Assembly: GCF_002022275.1 (NCBI RefSeq)
Contig: NZ_MSDF01000016.1
Coordinates: 64,301-128,300, forward strand
Reading direction: 5' to 3'
Length of the DNA stretch: 64,000 bases
Source of the DNA: Pseudomonas fluorescens
GTDB lineage: Bacteria; Pseudomonadota; Gammaproteobacteria; Pseudomonadales; Pseudomonadaceae
Shown: positions 52,313 through 61,414 of the stretch, one piece after another
How positions within the stretch are numbered: the stretch's first letter is position 1
Layout of the letters: each line of letters begins with the position of its first letter
The notes under the pieces: model-generated
The model's input: only the letters and a program-made list of their open reading frames with translations
Databases searched by the model: none
What the model was told of the DNA's origin: nothing
Translations under genes and position numbers: made by a program

Positions 52313-52678
52313 ATGCGCGTGCTGTTAGTGGAACATGAATCCGACGAGGCACAGCGGATGGCTCGGGGCCTGAACGAGGCCGGCTACACCGTGGAAGTCG
52401 CGGCCAATGGCATGGCGGCGTTGCGTTTTGTGGAAAGCATCGAGTACGACCTGGTGATTCTGGACGTGATGCTGCCGGGCCTGAATGCCTGGAAATTGCA
52501 GCAGGCGATTCGGTTGAAGGGGCAGACGCCGATGTTGTTTTTGACCACCCCGGGCGGGATTGAAGATCGGTTGCGCGGGCTGGAGCTGCATGAGGATGAT
52601 TATTTGCTCAAGCCATTTGAAGCCAAGGCGCTGGTGGCGCGGGTGAAGAAGTTGCTGCGGCGTGATCGGGGGCGTTGA
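52313..52678 (+). CDS. stand-alone receiver-domain protein
   Basis: A 121-residue OmpR-type receiver with no output domain. Phospho-acceptor Asp51 (LVILDVMLPG), Thr in FLTTPGG and Lys in YLLKPF are present. The acidic pocket reads VEHE where VEDE is usual, so one metal ligand is His. It could be a CheY-like relay or a decayed regulator. It starts 39 bp after the Crp/Fnr gene, at ATG 52313 and not at 52277. Confidence 0.82.
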   Translation: MRVLLVEHESDEAQRMARGLNEAGYTVEVAANGMAALRFVESIEYDLVILDVMLPGLNAWKLQQAIRLKGQTPMLFLTTPGGIEDRLRGLELHEDDYLLKPFEAKALVARVKKLLRRDRGR

Positions 52679-52690
52679 CTGATCTGACGC

Positions 52691-52774
52691 CATCGCAGGC
52701 AAGCCAGCTCCCACAGTTGACCGAGTTCCAACCATGGAATGCAGTCAGCTGTGGGAGCTGGCTTGCCTGCGATG
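52691..52774. repeat. outward-facing REP pair
   Basis: CATCGCAGGCAAGCCAGCTC comes first and GAGCTGGCTTGCCTGCGATG second, so the two REP units face opposite to the usual REPIN order. It lies between the convergent receiver and AraC genes. Confidence 0.8.
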
Positions 52775-52801
52775 AGGCCCTCACATTCGCCAAAAATCTC
52801 C

Positions 52802-53806
52802 CTACCGCAACCCATCCCGAAACTGCCCCGGCGTCATCCCCGTCCACCGCTTGAACGCCCGGTTAAAACTGCTGGTATCGGCAAACCCCAACAAATGACT
52901 GATCTCTGCCAATGAACACTGCGGGTCCCGCAAGTGCAGCAGCGCCAGGTTCTCCCGGCATTCATTGAGCAACGCATCAAACCGGCACCCTTCATCCGCC
53001 AGGTGCCGCTGCAAACTGCGCAGGCTCAGGTGCAGCGCCTGGGCGATCCGCTCGGCGCTCGGCTCGCCATCGGGCAGTTGCGCCTCGATGGCCCCGCGCA
53101 CCTTGCGCTCCCAGGTCAGCGGTTGCAGCTGGGCGAGGGTGCGTTTGAGCACGGTTTCATTGTGTTCGGCCAGCTCCGGGTTGGCGTCGTCCAGATGGCT
53201 GTCGAAATCCCGTGCGGCAAACTCAAGTCGATCTTCTTCAGCGCCGAAGAATACCGGCGCGCGAAATACCGTGTGCCACGGCTTGGGGTCCGCCGGCTCC
53301 GGCCTGCGCAGGTGCACCGCCAAGGGCGCGTATTCACGCCCCAGCCGATTGCGGCAGGTGCGCACATAGATTGCCGCAAAGGCATCAATCGCTTCGAACG
53401 CCGGCGCCGGGCCGCCCGGCGGTTGCAGCAGCCGAAAGTGGTAGCGCTCGCCATCCCCGCTAAGCTCCAGGATCAGCGCATCGCTGACCACCTGGTGATA
53501 ACGCACGATGCGCTCAAACACCTCGCGCAAGCTGCCGCTGGCCACCAGCGCGTAACCCAGCGCATGAAAGGTGGTGGGGCTGACAAACCGCGACACCCGC
53601 AAACCAATCGCCGGGTCGCCGCTGGCCTGCACCGCCAGTGCCCACAGGCGCGTGGTCGCCGACAGCGGGTAGCGCGCGTTGGGGTCGTCCATCTGCTGTG
53701 GGTCGAGCCCGGCTTGCGCGCACAGCCCGGCACTGTCGAGGCCCAGGGCGTCGAGCTGCTTGCGCAGGGCGCGGGTCCAGCTGGCGAGGGAGGTGGGTTC
53801 GGTCAT
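52802..53806 (-). CDS. AraC-family regulator (OruR/ArgR-like layout)
   Basis: A 334-residue regulator: an N-terminal Arabinose_bd-type domain (about 20-200, FHALGYALVASGSLREVFER) and a C-terminal AraC helix-turn-helix pair (about 250-330, LHLSLRSLQRHLADEGCRFD, LLGFADTSSFNRAFKRWTG). It is divergent from the alkane/fatty-acid desaturase-like gene at 53906, which it may control. Confidence 0.9.
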   Translation of the reverse strand: MTEPTSLASWTRALRKQLDALGLDSAGLCAQAGLDPQQMDDPNARYPLSATTRLWALAVQASGDPAIGLRVSRFVSPTTFHALGYALVASGSLREVFERIVRYHQVVSDALILELSGDGERYHFRLLQPPGGPAPAFEAIDAFAAIYVRTCRNRLGREYAPLAVHLRRPEPADPKPWHTVFRAPVFFGAEEDRLEFAARDFDSHLDDANPELAEHNETVLKRTLAQLQPLTWERKVRGAIEAQLPDGEPSAERIAQALHLSLRSLQRHLADEGCRFDALLNECRENLALLHLRDPQCSLAEISHLLGFADTSSFNRAFKRWTGMTPGQFRDGLR

Positions 53807-53905
53807 GGCGATTGGCGCTTGCGGTCAACAGGTTGGCGTCCGGGGCTGCTGCCTTGGCGCACCAGGTGGGCCAGGATGCAGCTATCGATAACAGAGGATG
53901 GAAGC

Positions 53906-55000
53906 ATGGACGGTACTTCTGCAAGTCCCCAACAGATGAACGCGCAACAGCGTTCCGCAAAAATCCGTGAAGTGGTGCTCGCCGAAGGCGTGCGCCTGCG
54001 CCAGCAACACCCCTGGCTGCTGCATCAGGACGCGCTGGGCGCGGGCATCCTGGCGTTTGCGCTGGTGGGCATGCTCGGCTCGGCCGCGCTCTACATCACC
54101 GGCCATCTGGCCTGGTGGGCGTGCCTGCTGCTCAACGCCTTCCTCGCCTCGCTGACCCACGAGCTGGAACACGACCTGATCCACAGCATGTACTTTCGCA
54201 AACAGCGCGTGCCCCACAACCTGATGATGGGTCTGGTGTGGCTGGCGCGGCCCAGCACGATCAACCCGTGGATCCGCCGCCACCTGCACCTCAACCACCA
54301 CAAAGTCTCGGGCACCGAGACCGACATGGAAGAGCGCGCGATCACCAACGGCGAGCCCTGGGGTTTTGCGCGGTTACTGATGGTCGGCGATAACGTGATG
54401 TCGGCGTTCATCCGCATGCTGCGCGCCAAAACCTGGGGCCACAAACTCAAGATCCTCAAGCGCTCGCTGCTGGTATACGCGCCCTTGGCGCTGCTGCACT
54501 GGGGCGCGTGGTACGTGTTCCTAGGCTTTCATGCGGCCAATGGCATCGCCAGCCTGATGGGAGCGCCCATCGAGTGGTCGGCCAGCACCTTGCAGGTGAT
54601 GCAGGTGATCGACATCGCCGCCGTGGTGATCATCGGCCCCAACGTGCTGCGCACCTTCTGCCTGCACTTTGTCAGCTCCAACATGCATTACTACGGCGAT
54701 GTGGAATTGGGAGACGTGATCCAGCAAACCCAGGTGCTCAACCCGTGGTGGATGTGGCCGTTGCAGGCGTTCTGCTTCAACTTCGGCAGCACCCACGGCA
54801 TCCATCACTTTGTGGTGAAAGAGCCGTTCTACATCCGCCAGATGACGGCCGGGGTGGCGCACAAGGTGATGGCTGAGATGGGCGTACGCTTCAACGACTT
54901 TGGTACGTTTGCGCGGGCCAATCGGCTTGGCTTTCCACCGCCAGAAGGGTTTCGATCAGCGCCTTCGCCGCAGGTGACAACCGAACCCCAGCGCGGCTGA
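53906..55000 (+). CDS. membrane fatty-acid desaturase/hydroxylase-like protein
   Basis: A 364-residue protein with four or more membrane helices and histidine boxes HELEHDLIH (about 93-101), HLHLNHH (about 130-136) and HGIHHF (about 297-302), the di-iron ligands of the desaturase/hydroxylase superfamily. Its acyl or alkane substrate is unknown. ATG 53906 is preferred: the longer frame back to 52934 is antisense to the AraC gene. Its last 110 bp overlap the convergent LysR gene. Confidence 0.85.
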   Translation: MDGTSASPQQMNAQQRSAKIREVVLAEGVRLRQQHPWLLHQDALGAGILAFALVGMLGSAALYITGHLAWWACLLLNAFLASLTHELEHDLIHSMYFRKQRVPHNLMMGLVWLARPSTINPWIRRHLHLNHHKVSGTETDMEERAITNGEPWGFARLLMVGDNVMSAFIRMLRAKTWGHKLKILKRSLLVYAPLALLHWGAWYVFLGFHAANGIASLMGAPIEWSASTLQVMQVIDIAAVVIIGPNVLRTFCLHFVSSNMHYYGDVELGDVIQQTQVLNPWWMWPLQAFCFNFGSTHGIHHFVVKEPFYIRQMTAGVAHKVMAEMGVRFNDFGTFARANRLGFPPPEGFRSAPSPQVTTEPQRG

Positions 55001-55826
55001 TCACGCCGCAGCGGTTGTTCAAGCTATCGAGCGCGTGAGGCAGGTTGCGCCACTGCAAGATGTGCAATTCGCCGCTGGCGAACCCGTCGACAAATGCCTC
55101 TTCGGCCCCCAGCCCCACCGCGTCGGACTGGCGCACGATGCTCGCCAGCGCGGCGAACTGCTCCAGTTCGATCGCGGGCGCAAAGTCGATGCGCCCGCTG
55201 AGGTTGGCTAGCAGCTTGCGAATGCCCGGCGCAATCAGCGGCGTCGCCAGCGGGTAGGCGAACAAGTCGTTGGTGGACAAGCTGTCCTTGGCCAGCAGCG
55301 GGTGCTCGGCACGGCAGAAAAACACCGTGCGCCTGGGTGTCAGGGCCTGAGTCTGGAAGTTCGGGTCGGCCTCGAAGTGGCGCACATCGGCGATAAAAAA
55401 TTCAATCTCCTCACGGCTCAGACTGCGGCCGAGCTTTTCCCAATTGTCCACCTGCAAGCGCGTACGGACCTTGGGGTAGGCGCTGATAAACCGTGCCATG
55501 GCCTGGGGGGCGAGGTTGACCGCCGCCACAGCATCGCTGCCGAAGCACACTTCGCCGGCGTCGAGCTTGGTCATGCGCGTGACTTCATGGCTGAGCAGCG
55601 CCGCGCCCTGCACCAGGCTCAAGGCGTGTTGCAGCACCACTTGGCCCTCGGGCGTGGGGCGCAGATCTTTGTGCGCACGGTCGACCAGCACACAGCCGAA
55701 CTCCTGCTCCAGGCCCTGTATGCTGCGGCTGAACGCTGGCTGCGTGATGCCCATGGCGTCGGCGGCGCGCACGAAACTGCGGTGCTCATTGAGCGCGATG
55801 AAGTAGCGCAGTTGGCGAAGATCCAT
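54891..55826 (-). CDS. LysR-family regulator
   Basis: A 311-residue regulator. The N-terminal winged helix (LRQLRYFIALNEHRSFVRAA, about 3-22, then TQPAFSRSIQGLE) and an effector domain are intact. The 3' end runs 110 bp into the 3' end of the convergent desaturase gene. The ligand and targets are unknown. Confidence 0.92.
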   Translation of the reverse strand: MDLRQLRYFIALNEHRSFVRAADAMGITQPAFSRSIQGLEQEFGCVLVDRAHKDLRPTPEGQVVLQHALSLVQGAALLSHEVTRMTKLDAGEVCFGSDAVAAVNLAPQAMARFISAYPKVRTRLQVDNWEKLGRSLSREEIEFFIADVRHFEADPNFQTQALTPRRTVFFCRAEHPLLAKDSLSTNDLFAYPLATPLIAPGIRKLLANLSGRIDFAPAIELEQFAALASIVRQSDAVGLGAEEAFVDGFASGELHILQWRNLPHALDSLNNRCGVISRAGVRLSPAAKALIETLLAVESQADWPAQTYQSR

Positions 55827-55922
55827 GGTGTGCCCGGCGTCCAGGGGAAAGCCGGGATTTTAGGGTGTGGGTTTATTCCTTAAAAGAAGCTTATGGTTTT
55901 TATCTAGATCTTAAATGCATAT

Positions 55923-57092
55923 CTATAGAGCCGGTGCCGTGCGGTAGGTGGCCGGACTGAACACCCGCGTCACCACCAGCATCGCCAGCGCCGTGGCCGT
56001 CAGCACCCACCAGGCGCTGACGAAGTTACCGGTGAGTTCGCGCAGCCAGCCGGTCAGCCACGGCGAAACTGCATTGATCAAAAAGCCCACACCTTGCACG
56101 AACGCCGCCAGTTGCCCGGCCTGGCGTGGGTCGCGGTGGTGGTCGAGAGTCAGCAGCAGGCTCAGGGCGAAGCACGCGCCCAGGCCGAAGCCGCAGAGCG
56201 CCACCCATAGATGCGGGAATTGCAACGGCGCCAGGATCAGGCCGAGGTAGCCCACGGTTTGCGCCAACAGGCTGATGCCGAGCAGTGGGCGACGGTCGAT
56301 ACCGCGTTGCGCCAATACCGGCATCAACAGCGCGGCGAGCACCTGAAAAATGGTCATGAACGCCAGCAGCGAGCCGCTGGGCAGCACGTCCCAACCCAAT
56401 TGCTGATAGTACGCAGGCAGCCACGCCACCATGCTCATGTAGCCGCAGTTCACCAAGCCGAAATACAGCGCCAGCAGCCACGCGCGGCGATTGCGCAGGC
56501 CCTTGAAGGCCGGAATCAGCTTGGCGCTTCTGGCCGCGCCCAGCGGCACGAAGGCCCACAGCAGCAGCGCGGCCATCGCCGGCAATAGCCACACGCCCAG
56601 ACCTGCCTGCCACTGCCCGAAATGCGTGGACACTACCGGGCTGAGCAAGGCCGCCAAGCCACCGCCTGCCATCAATGAGGCTGAATACACGCCCATCGCC
56701 ACCGGCACGCGGTGGTGGAATTCGCGCTTGATCATCGCCGGCACCAGCGCCTGGATCAGCGCCACACCGGCGCCGCCGAGCAGTGCGGTCACCAGCAGTG
56801 CCGAGGCCTGGCCCATCAGCCAGCGCGCCAGGCACGCCAGCAGAATCATCATCAGCCCCAGTGCAATGCCGCGCCGTTCGCCCAGGCGCGCTTCCACCCG
56901 CACACCCACCAACGCGACCAGCCCCATGCACGCCACCGGCAGGCTGGTGAGCAGGGCGCTGCTCTGGAAGCTCAAGCCGGTGGCCTGGCGAATCTCGCCG
57001 AGCAGCGGGCTGATCGAGCTGAGGATTGGCCGCAGGTTGAGGCCGAGGACTACCAGCAGGCCCCAGCCGGCGAGGGATTTATTCAGGGTCAT
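55923..57092 (-). CDS. CynX/NimT-type MFS transporter
   Basis: A 389-residue protein with twelve helices. LNLRPILSSISPLLGEIRQA (about 18-37) is typical of the CynX/NimT (cyanate or 2-nitroimidazole) branch. Substrate is uncertain. ATG 57092 is chosen, since an upstream start at 57167 adds 25 residues before the first helix. It is divergent from a LysR gene that may control it. Confidence 0.85.
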   Translation of the reverse strand: MTLNKSLAGWGLLVVLGLNLRPILSSISPLLGEIRQATGLSFQSSALLTSLPVACMGLVALVGVRVEARLGERRGIALGLMMILLACLARWLMGQASALLVTALLGGAGVALIQALVPAMIKREFHHRVPVAMGVYSASLMAGGGLAALLSPVVSTHFGQWQAGLGVWLLPAMAALLLWAFVPLGAARSAKLIPAFKGLRNRRAWLLALYFGLVNCGYMSMVAWLPAYYQQLGWDVLPSGSLLAFMTIFQVLAALLMPVLAQRGIDRRPLLGISLLAQTVGYLGLILAPLQFPHLWVALCGFGLGACFALSLLLTLDHHRDPRQAGQLAAFVQGVGFLINAVSPWLTGWLRELTGNFVSAWWVLTATALAMLVVTRVFSPATYRTAPAL

Positions 57093-57187
57093 GCAACGCC
57101 CGTTCGACAGAAATGAGTGGGTGAGTATGGGGAGCGGCGCGGGTATTCTGAAATTAAATATAACCATGCCAACCAGTGGTAAACGTG

Positions 57188-58051
57188 ATGGTGATGCCGA
57201 TGTTCGACCCCGTGTTGTTACGCAGTTTTGTGGCCGTGGTGGACTGCGGCAATTTCACCCGCGCCGCCGAGCGGCTGCACCTGACCCAATCCACCGTGAG
57301 CCAGCAGATTCGCCGTCTGGAAGACGCCGTGGCGTGCCAGTTGCTCGACCGCGATCAGCGCCGCGTGGTGCCGACCGCCGAAGGTGAACGCTTGCTGGCC
57401 TACGCGCGGCGCATCCTCGCGCTGCATGAAGAAGCCGCCGATGTGCTGATCAATCAGCAAAGCGACGGCGTATTGCGCCTCGGCGTACCGGAAGATTTCG
57501 CCGCCGAGCGCCTGATGCCGTTGTTGTCGTCATTTGTGGCGGCCCACCCGCGCGTGCGACTTGAAGTCACCAGCGGCCTCGGCCCGGAACTGCAGCGCCA
57601 ATACCGGGGCGGCGAGTTCGACGTGCTGCTGGTCAAACAGATGGGCGACAGCGATGACTGCCTGGCCTCCTGGCCGGAACCGCTGTGCTGGGTCGACAGC
57701 CGCAGCACGTCGTCGCTGGGGCGAGACCCGCTGCCCTTGGTAGCGTTTCCGGTGGGCGGCTTGTACCGCAATGAAATGCTGCAACACCTGGAAGTCGGCG
57801 GTTGGCGCTGGCGCATCGGCTACTCCAGCGCGAGCTTGGCCAGCGTGTGTTCGGCAGTGGCGGCGGGGTTGGGCATCAGTTTGCTGCCGAGGCGAGTGGT
57901 GCAGGCTGGGCATGTGATTCTGGATGAAGACAGTGGTTTGCCGTCGGTGCAAGGCGTGCGCCTGGCCTTGTATGGCCGCAGTGGCCTGGGTGCGGCGGGG
58001 CAGACATTGCAGCGCCAATTGCTGGATTTGTGTGCAAACAGCCCTGTGTAG
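57188..58051 (+). CDS. LysR-family regulator
   Basis: A 287-residue regulator: the helix-turn-helix at about 8-60 (FTRAAERLHLTQSTVSQQIR) and an effector domain with LRLGVPEDFAAERLMPLLSS. Several ATG and GTG codons lie in frame at 57176-57200. ATG 57188 is a compromise. It is divergent from the MFS transporter, 95 bp apart, which suggests control of that gene. Confidence 0.9.
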   Translation: MVMPMFDPVLLRSFVAVVDCGNFTRAAERLHLTQSTVSQQIRRLEDAVACQLLDRDQRRVVPTAEGERLLAYARRILALHEEAADVLINQQSDGVLRLGVPEDFAAERLMPLLSSFVAAHPRVRLEVTSGLGPELQRQYRGGEFDVLLVKQMGDSDDCLASWPEPLCWVDSRSTSSLGRDPLPLVAFPVGGLYRNEMLQHLEVGGWRWRIGYSSASLASVCSAVAAGLGISLLPRRVVQAGHVILDEDSGLPSVQGVRLALYGRSGLGAAGQTLQRQLLDLCANSPV

Positions 58052-58070
58052 ATTTTTGCCCCTGGTGCTT

Positions 58071-58225
58071 TTGTGGCGAGCGGGCTTGTTGTGGCGAGCG
58101 GGCTTGCCCCGCGTTGGGCTGCGAAGCGGCCCCAGAAAGCCCCCCCGAAGTGTGTCAGGCATAAGACGTGTGCTCCTTTTAGGGCGGCTTCGCCACCCAA
58201 CGCGGGGCAAGCCCGCTCGCCACAG
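58071..58225. repeat. REPIN, GGCGAGCGGGCTTGCC family, with a duplicated left arm
   Basis: TGTGGCGAGCGGGCTTGT is repeated at once as TGTGGCGAGCGGGCTTGCC, then the inverted arm GGCAAGCCCGCTCGCCACAG closes at 58225. A short slippage duplication of the left arm is visible. It follows the LysR gene in a 414-bp gene-free gap before tonB. Confidence 0.85.
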
Positions 58226-58465
58226 TCGATGCCTTTACTGAATATTTTGTATGCCTTTAAAGCATCGAAAAAACGCCGCATCGCGCTAGCCCGCGCAGCT
58301 CGTGGCTTTGACGTTTCCGAATATTTCTCTTATTCAATTTAAGTCTATGTATAACTTCAAAGATTACTTTAAGAGATAAGCGTATGGCCCCGATGATTCA
58401 GCCCTCGACGGCCGCTCAGGCAGGCCTGTCGGTTTTTTGTTTCAAAAACCGTAGGGAGTGAATCA

Positions 58466-59287
58466 ATGGGCAATGTCCAGACCGCCGCCAGTGCACACGA
58501 GGCGCAGTGGCGCCAGGCACCGGGTGGTGAGTTGGTCGACCTTGGCCGGCCGCACCGCGCGCCGTTGGGGCAGCAGCGTTTGCAGCAAGCCCCGAAACGC
58601 TTTTCGAGCCGGCGCGAAGGGATTCTGCTGGGGTTGCTGGTGTTGGCCCTGCACGGTGCGGTGATCTATTGGGTGAGCCAGAAGCCGACGCCGGTGCTGC
58701 CGATTGTGCCGCCGGAAATTCCACCAATGACCATCGAATTTTCCCAGCCGGCACCGCCGGTGGTTGAACCACCACCGCCTGTGCCGCCGCCACCACCGCC
58801 GCCCGTGGTCGAGCCACCGCCGCCGGTGGTGGACGAGTTGGCGGCCAAACCGGCGCCGCCCAAACCGATTCCAAAACCCAAGCCAAAGCCTGTGCCCAAA
58901 CCCGAGCCCAAGCCCGCCCCTAAACCGGTCGAGCAACCGCCCGCGCCGCCGACGCCAGCACCACCGGCTCCGGCTGCGCCAGCGGCTCCGCCGTCGCCCG
59001 CCCCGGTGACACCGGCGTCGGCCAACGCCGCGTACTTGAAGAACCCGGCGCCCGAATACCCGTCACTGGCCCAGCGCCGGGGTTGGGAAGGCACGGTGTT
59101 GCTCAGGGTGCATGTGTTGGCCAGCGGCAAACCGGGTGAGATCCAGATTCAGAAAAGCAGCGGTCGCCAGCAACTCGATGACGCCGCACTGACCGCCGTG
59201 AAGCGCTGGAGCTTCGTGCCGGCCAAGCAGGGCGACGTGGCCCAGGACGGCTGGGTCAGCGTACCGATCGATTTCAAGATTCACTAA
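58466..59287 (+). CDS. tonB: TonB energy-transducing protein
   Basis: A 273-residue protein with one N-terminal membrane helix (ILLGLLVLALHGAVIYWVS, about 52-70), a long Pro-rich periplasmic spacer (about 75-175, PP and KPKP repeats) and a C-terminal TonB domain (NPAPEYPSLAQRRGWEGTVL, about 193-212). It carries proton-motive energy to outer-membrane siderophore and haem receptors. It is followed by exbB and exbD in one operon, the P. aeruginosa PA0197-PA0199 order. Confidence 0.93.
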   Translation: MGNVQTAASAHEAQWRQAPGGELVDLGRPHRAPLGQQRLQQAPKRFSSRREGILLGLLVLALHGAVIYWVSQKPTPVLPIVPPEIPPMTIEFSQPAPPVVEPPPPVPPPPPPPVVEPPPPVVDELAAKPAPPKPIPKPKPKPVPKPEPKPAPKPVEQPPAPPTPAPPAPAAPAAPPSPAPVTPASANAAYLKNPAPEYPSLAQRRGWEGTVLLRVHVLASGKPGEIQIQKSSGRQQLDDAALTAVKRWSFVPAKQGDVAQDGWVSVPIDFKIH

Positions 59288-59341
59288 CTATTCGGCTGCG
59301 GTGTGTTGCACACGCCACGACCTGCACAGAGGGAAAACATC

Positions 59342-60061
59342 ATGGCATTAGCATCTCCACTTGAATCCATCGAAAGCGCGGTGATCTGGCTGCTGGTGGT
59401 CTTTTCGGTCGCCACCTGGGGCTTTGCCCTGCTCAAGGGCGTGCAGTTCGGTCGCCTCAAGGCGCAGGATCGCAAATTCCACAAACAGTTTTGGGCGGCG
59501 TCGAGTCTCGACGCTGCCGCCGAGGTGGCGCAAACCCAGCCTGGCGCTGCGGCCCGCGTGGCCCTGGCCGGTTATGCCGCGATCCAGGTAGGCGATGCAC
59601 CGCATGCGGCCGATTTAAGCCAGGCGATCAATCACCAGGACCGTCTTGAGCGCGCCCTGCGTCAGCAGATCGTGCGTGAACGCCGCTCGCTGGAAACCGG
59701 CTTGGCCGTCGTCGCCAGTATTGGCAGCACCTCGCCGTTTATCGGCCTGTTCGGCACCGTGTGGGGGATCATGGAAGCGCTGAAGGGGATCAGCGCGGCC
59801 GGTTCCGCCAGCCTCGAAACCGTGGCCGGGCCGATCGGTGCGGCACTGGTTGCCACCGGTGTGGGTATCGCCGTCGCGGTGCCGGCGGTGCTGGTCTACA
59901 ACTACTTCCTGCGTCGTTTGAAGCTGACGGCGGCTGACCTGGACGACTTCGCTCACGACTTCTACAGCCTGGCGCAGAAAAATTCGTTCCGCGTGCTGCT
60001 GCACCCGACACTGACCAAAGCCGCTGCCGGTAACCCGCAAAAAGTGAAGGAGGCGTCCTGA
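59342..60061 (+). CDS. exbB: ExbB proton-channel subunit
   Basis: A 239-residue inner-membrane protein with three helices (about 9-30, 130-150 and 165-190). The motif SIGSTSPFIGLFGTVWGIME (about 123-142) is the MotA/TolQ/ExbB proton-channel signature. It pairs with ExbD to energise TonB. ATG 59342 is chosen, with the GGGAAAAC ribosome site upstream. Confidence 0.94.
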   Translation: MALASPLESIESAVIWLLVVFSVATWGFALLKGVQFGRLKAQDRKFHKQFWAASSLDAAAEVAQTQPGAAARVALAGYAAIQVGDAPHAADLSQAINHQDRLERALRQQIVRERRSLETGLAVVASIGSTSPFIGLFGTVWGIMEALKGISAAGSASLETVAGPIGAALVATGVGIAVAVPAVLVYNYFLRRLKLTAADLDDFAHDFYSLAQKNSFRVLLHPTLTKAAAGNPQKVKEAS

Positions 60062-60062
60062 G

Positions 60063-60464
60063 ATGGCCTTCTCCACGCAAGACAGTGATGAGGTGCTGAG
60101 CGAGATCAACGTCACGCCGCTGGTGGACGTGATGCTGGTGCTGCTGGTGGTGTTTATCGTCACCGCACCGCTGTTGACCAACTCGATTCCGATCAACCTG
60201 CCCAAGACCCAGGCCGTGGCCCCGGTGGAGCAGAAAGACCCGCTGGTGGTGAGCATCGACGGCGCCGGCAAACTGTTTATCAACAAGGACGAAATCCAGC
60301 CGGACCTGCTGGAATTCAACCTGCAGGCGGCCAAGGCCAAGGACCCGGAAGTGCGGGTTCAACTGCAGGCCGATGATGGAGTGAATTACGGCGAAGTGGC
60401 GCGAGCCATGGCGTCTATCGAGCGCGCGGGCATTACCAAGCTGTCGGTGATTACCGCACGTTAA
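60063..60464 (+). CDS. exbD: ExbD proton-channel subunit
   Basis: A 133-residue protein: one membrane helix (PLVDVMLVLLVVFIVTAPLL, about 20-39) with the proton-carrying Asp in VDVML, and a periplasmic domain. It starts 1 nt after the exbB stop. Confidence 0.95.
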   Translation: MAFSTQDSDEVLSEINVTPLVDVMLVLLVVFIVTAPLLTNSIPINLPKTQAVAPVEQKDPLVVSIDGAGKLFINKDEIQPDLLEFNLQAAKAKDPEVRVQLQADDGVNYGEVARAMASIERAGITKLSVITAR

Positions 60465-60488
60465 GTTGCAAATGCCTCGACAATTTTT

Positions 60489-60524
60489 CGGCCGTCTCCT
60501 TGGCAGGGTGCGGCCTTTTTTTTT
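60489..60524 (+). terminator. rho-independent terminator after exbD
   Basis: GGCCG and CGGCC with an imperfect inner stem, then nine T, end the tonB-exbB-exbD operon. Confidence 0.75.
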
Positions 60525-60572
60525 GCCTGAAATCTAAGGCCACACTCCACATTCCGTTCTGAAATGAGGGCA

Positions 60573-60663
60573 ATGTGGGAGGGGGCTTGCTCCCGATGGC
60601 GGTGGGTCAGTTGATGAAGAGGCTGGCTGACACACCGTCATCGGGAGCAAGCCCCCTCCCACA
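60573..60663. repeat. REPIN, GGGAGGGGGCTTGCTCCCGA family
   Basis: TGTGGGAGGGGGCTTGCTCC and the inverted GGAGCAAGCCCCCTCCCACA form a doublet of a further REP sub-family, in the gap between exbD and the hydrolase gene. Confidence 0.88.
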
Positions 60664-60782
60664 TTAGATCTTCTGTGCTTTCGAGTTTTTGGTTATTAAT
60701 AAATAGCTTCTTATTCCTTAACGAATATAAACCTCGTCCCTATACTGGTCAGCAACGTTAAACGCTGCAGGAGGGCACACCC

Positions 60783-61364
60783 ATGCACAGCGAGTCGATT
60801 CGTTACCTGATCGTGCCGGGCTGGCAAGGATCGCCAGAAGATCATTGGCAAAGTCACTGGCAGAACAGCCTGCCCAACAGTGCGCGTGTGGAGCAGGCCG
60901 ACTGGCTGACTCCGCGTCGCGAAGACTGGGTGGCGGCGCTGGCCGAGGCCATCGCGGCTGACAGCACGCCGGTCATCCTTATCGCTCACAGCCTGGGTTG
61001 CATCACCGTTGCCCACTGGGCTGCTACCGCGCCGGTACATTTCCTGCGTCAGGTTCGCGGTGCTTTGCTGGTGGCTCCGGCGGATGTGGAACGCCCGGCC
61101 TGTGCCCCCGCCTTGCGCAATTTCGCCCCCATTCCGACCCACCTTTTGCCGTTCCCCAGCCAAGTGGTCAGCTCCGACAACGACAGCGCCGTCAGTGCCC
61201 CACGGGCCCTGGAGCTGGCGCGCAACTGGGGCGCTGAAGCCGGCATTTTGTCCGGCGCCGGGCATATCAATGTGAAGTCCGGCCACCAGCGCTGGGAGCA
61301 GGGTTTTGCTTACCTTTATCGCTTGCAAAACCGCCTTGAGCACCACGCCCGGCGTAGTGCCTGA
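60783..61364 (+). CDS. RBBP9/YdeN-type serine hydrolase
   Basis: A 193-residue alpha/beta hydrolase: VPGWQGSPEDHWQSHWQ near the start, nucleophile in IAHSLGC (Ser near 71), Asp and His in a late SGAGHINVKSGHQRWEQG (His near 161). The family contains small serine hydrolases of unknown natural substrate. It is not clearly part of an operon with the next gene, which starts 51 bp later. Confidence 0.88.
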   Translation: MHSESIRYLIVPGWQGSPEDHWQSHWQNSLPNSARVEQADWLTPRREDWVAALAEAIAADSTPVILIAHSLGCITVAHWAATAPVHFLRQVRGALLVAPADVERPACAPALRNFAPIPTHLLPFPSQVVSSDNDSAVSAPRALELARNWGAEAGILSGAGHINVKSGHQRWEQGFAYLYRLQNRLEHHARRSA

Positions 61365-61414
61365 CATTTTTTAAACGCCCCGTCCCTTAAGTGGATTGGG
61401 GGCGGGAGCCTGCC

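Noticed and set aside
52934-53905. Long N-terminal extension of the desaturase gene
   Set aside because: The frame is open only because it is antisense to the AraC gene. The first residues with desaturase-like content begin at 53906.
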